This document shows positions 7,091-8,468 of a DNA stretch of 8,468 nt, piece by piece. Below the pieces are notes generated by a model. The model did not search any database. It saw nothing but the letters and a program-made list of their open reading frames with translations, and was not told the DNA's origin. Every line of letters starts with the position of its first letter. Within the stretch, counting starts at the first letter, position 1. This DNA comes from Maribacter sp. (GTDB lineage: Bacteria; Bacteroidota; Bacteroidia; Flavobacteriales; Flavobacteriaceae), in the NCBI GenBank assembly GCA_018679695.1, contig JAHHKH010000293.1:1-8468 (forward strand). Reading direction: 5' to 3'. The position numbers and the translations under genes are program-made.

Positions 7091-8308
7091 ATGAATCTAC
7101 AAAAAGTTAATTTCAAGAATAAAGAAGGGCAATCCTTGGTGGGTAGATTGGAACTTCCCGTAAATCAACATCCACATAATTATGTAATATTCGCACACTG
7201 TTTTACCTGTAATAAAAATCTAGCTGCCATTAGGAATATTGGCAAAGCCCTAACCTCAAATGGTTTTGGCGTTTTGCGGTTTGATTTTACTGGACTTGGG
7301 GAAAGTGAAGGTGAATTTGGAGACACGAACTTTTCTGGTAACGTTGAGGATCTGATTGCTGCAGCTGATTTTTTGAATGGCAATTACAATGCCCCTACCC
7401 TTTTGATAGGGCATTCCCTGGGTGGTGCAGCTGTCATCTATGCTGCTGCACAAATAGAATCCATAAGGGCAGTTGCTACAATCGGTGCGCCATCAAATCC
7501 CCAACATGTTCAACATTTATTACACAGTAGTCTCGATGAGATTGCCCAAAATGGTAAGGCGGTAGTTAACCTAAGTGGCAGGGATTTTACTATAAAAAAA
7601 CAGTTTTTGGATGATTTGGAAAGTAAAACCTTGCCAAAAACCATAGCAAACCTCCGTAAACCTATTCTAGTTATGCATTCTCCACAGGATAATACAGTAG
7701 GAATACAAAATGCAGAAGAAATCTATAAAGCTGCCTATCATCCTAAAAGTTTTATTTCACTTGATGGGGCAGACCATTTACTAATGAATAAAAAAGATTC
7801 GGTCTATGTTGGTGAAGTGATATCGGGTTGGGCAAAAAGATATTTAAATATTGATGATTCGAAAGAATTGCTAGAAACAGAGCATCAAGTAGTTGTCAGT
7901 TTGGATTTTGATGACGGCTTTACCACCGAAATGAAAGTAGGAAAACATTACATGATTGCCGACGAACCTACAAGTTATGGCGGCAATGACTTCGGACCGT
8001 CTCCCTATGATCTGGTTTCCGCCGGTCTTTCGGCCTGTACCGCAATGACCTTACAAATGTATGCCAAACGTAAAGGATGGCATATCAATAATGTAGAAGT
8101 GCATTCATCGTATAGTAAAACTCATGCATTGGACTGTGAGGACTGTGAATCTTCGAATACCAAAATCGATACTTTTCACCGGGGAATCAAGATTAATGGG
8201 GACTTCGATGACAAACAAAGGGCACGATTACTACAAATCGCGAATAAATGTCCAGTGCATAAAACCTTGAATAGTGAAACCCAGATAATAACAGAACTTG
8301 TTGAATAA
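7091..8308 (+). CDS. Bifunctional alpha/beta hydrolase-OsmC family protein
   Basis: A 405-residue cytoplasmic protein (no signal peptide) joining two enzymes. Residues 1 to about 255 are an alpha/beta hydrolase of the serine aminopeptidase S33/Hydrolase_4 type: oxyanion region F-A-H-C-F at 34-38, nucleophile elbow G107-H-S109-L-G, acid D200 in H-S-P-Q-D, and histidine H229 in G-A-D-H-L. Residues from about 265 to 405 are an OsmC/Ohr-like domain with its two redox cysteines, C316 in L-S-A-C-T and C387 in N-K-C-P-V-H-K-T-L. OsmC proteins reduce organic hydroperoxides by a Cys thiol mechanism; the hydrolase may release or clear an ester or acyl adduct, but the joint substrate is not known. The fusion itself is a known architecture. 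Notable is a second Cys pair, C349-E-D-C352, in an acidic loop between the redox cysteines. The start has no strong SD, and upstream ATG 7087 is out of frame. The nearest upstream gene is a pseudogene, so the unit is probably transcribed alone. Confidence 0.92.
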   Translation: MNLQKVNFKNKEGQSLVGRLELPVNQHPHNYVIFAHCFTCNKNLAAIRNIGKALTSNGFGVLRFDFTGLGESEGEFGDTNFSGNVEDLIAAADFLNGNYNAPTLLIGHSLGGAAVIYAAAQIESIRAVATIGAPSNPQHVQHLLHSSLDEIAQNGKAVVNLSGRDFTIKKQFLDDLESKTLPKTIANLRKPILVMHSPQDNTVGIQNAEEIYKAAYHPKSFISLDGADHLLMNKKDSVYVGEVISGWAKRYLNIDDSKELLETEHQVVVSLDFDDGFTTEMKVGKHYMIADEPTSYGGNDFGPSPYDLVSAGLSACTAMTLQMYAKRKGWHINNVEVHSSYSKTHALDCEDCESSNTKIDTFHRGIKINGDFDDKQRARLLQIANKCPVHKTLNSETQIITELVE

Positions 8309-8337
8309 GGATTAAACAACCATTTGGGTGATACAAC

Positions 8338-8345
8338 GGGGGGGG
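8338..8345. repeat. Poly-G tract (G8)
   Basis: Eight consecutive G residues stand in an AT-rich intergenic region, 30 bp after the hydrolase-OsmC stop and 30 bp before the -33 element of the next promoter. A tract of this length is prone to slippage during replication or sequencing. It lies outside any coding region. Confidence 0.85.
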
Positions 8346-8348
8346 TGA

Positions 8349-8364
8349 TTTGATGCCTTTGATG
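8349..8364. repeat. Direct repeat TTTGATG x2
   Basis: TTTGATG occurs at 8349-8355 and 8358-8364, a 9-bp period, just upstream of the promoter at 8375-8404. The position would suit an activator site, but with two 7-mers chance is a fair explanation. Confidence 0.3.
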
Positions 8365-8374
8365 TAATGTATTC

Positions 8375-8404
8375 TTGTCTTCCTCGAATTATTACTTAAC
8401 TTTA
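8375..8404 (+). promoter_or_regulatory. Bacteroidota-type promoter of the last gene
   Basis: TTG (8375-8377) is followed after exactly 19 bp by TAACTTTA (8397-8404), one base off the consensus TTG-N19-TAnnTTTG used by the primary sigma factor of this phylum. Transcription would start near 8411, giving a leader of about 20 nt before the ATG at 8430. Confidence 0.65.
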
Positions 8405-8429
8405 AATCAAAATCTAAAAACAAAGACAA

Positions 8430-8468
8430 ATGAAACTGATAAAACTTATTGCTTTGGCTGTTGTTGTC
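8430..8468 (+). CDS. Start of an exported protein, cut by the window end
   Basis: Thirteen codons are visible, M-K-L-I-K-L-I-A-L-A-V-V-V: two lysines and then a hydrophobic run, the beginning of a signal peptide. The leader is A-rich without an SD (AAAAACAAAGACAA before the ATG), the usual Bacteroidota start context, and a well-formed promoter lies just upstream. The product cannot be identified because the rest lies beyond the window. Confidence 0.65.
   Translation, partial: MKLIKLIALAVVV

Noticed and set aside
1..8468. CRISPR array, tRNA/rRNA genes, insertion sequences or phage genes
   Set aside because: No regularly spaced repeats, no tRNA-like cloverleaf, no transposase or integrase motifs and no terminal inverted repeats were seen on either strand.

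Overview
The window looks like chromosomal DNA from a marine-type member of the Bacteroidota, most likely Flavobacteriaceae. The evidence is the AT-rich base use, signal peptides ending in the S/A-Q pattern typical of the phylum, A-rich translation starts mostly without Shine-Dalgarno sequences, a promoter close to the Bacteroidota TTG-N19-TAnnTTTG consensus, and the families present (exported amidohydrolases, a giant Asp-box propeller protein, DUF2490, an alpha/beta-hydrolase-OsmC fusion). The genus cannot be fixed from this sequence alone.

Layout, all genes on the + strand. Positions 1-105 are leader DNA with a strong Shine-Dalgarno sequence but no confident promoter. Positions 106-2757 hold two exported metal-dependent amidohydrolases separated by 6 bp, very probably one transcript. 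The first looks like a lipoprotein and the second a soluble periplasmic enzyme. After 96 bp comes a 1081-residue secreted protein with eleven Asp-box (BNR) repeats, closed by a clear rho-independent terminator at 6122-6157. Positions 6158-6370 hold no convincing gene, only a possible promoter element. Positions 6371-7025 carry a DUF2490 gene that is frameshifted near 6452 and has no usable start, so I call it a pseudogene. Positions 7091-8308 encode a cytoplasmic fusion of a serine alpha/beta hydrolase with an OsmC-type peroxidase-like domain. The last 160 bp hold a G8 tract, a good promoter, and the first 13 codons of another exported protein cut by the window edge.

Together, the first three genes suggest an envelope module for handling peptides or related cyclic amides, but the substrates and the role of the propeller protein are inference. 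The hydrolase-OsmC gene is a separate, probably stress- or detoxification-related unit. I did not find a clear new multi-gene system. The most informative oddities are the broken DUF2490 gene, the different insertion layout of the two neighbouring amidohydrolases, and the CxxC insert in the OsmC domain.
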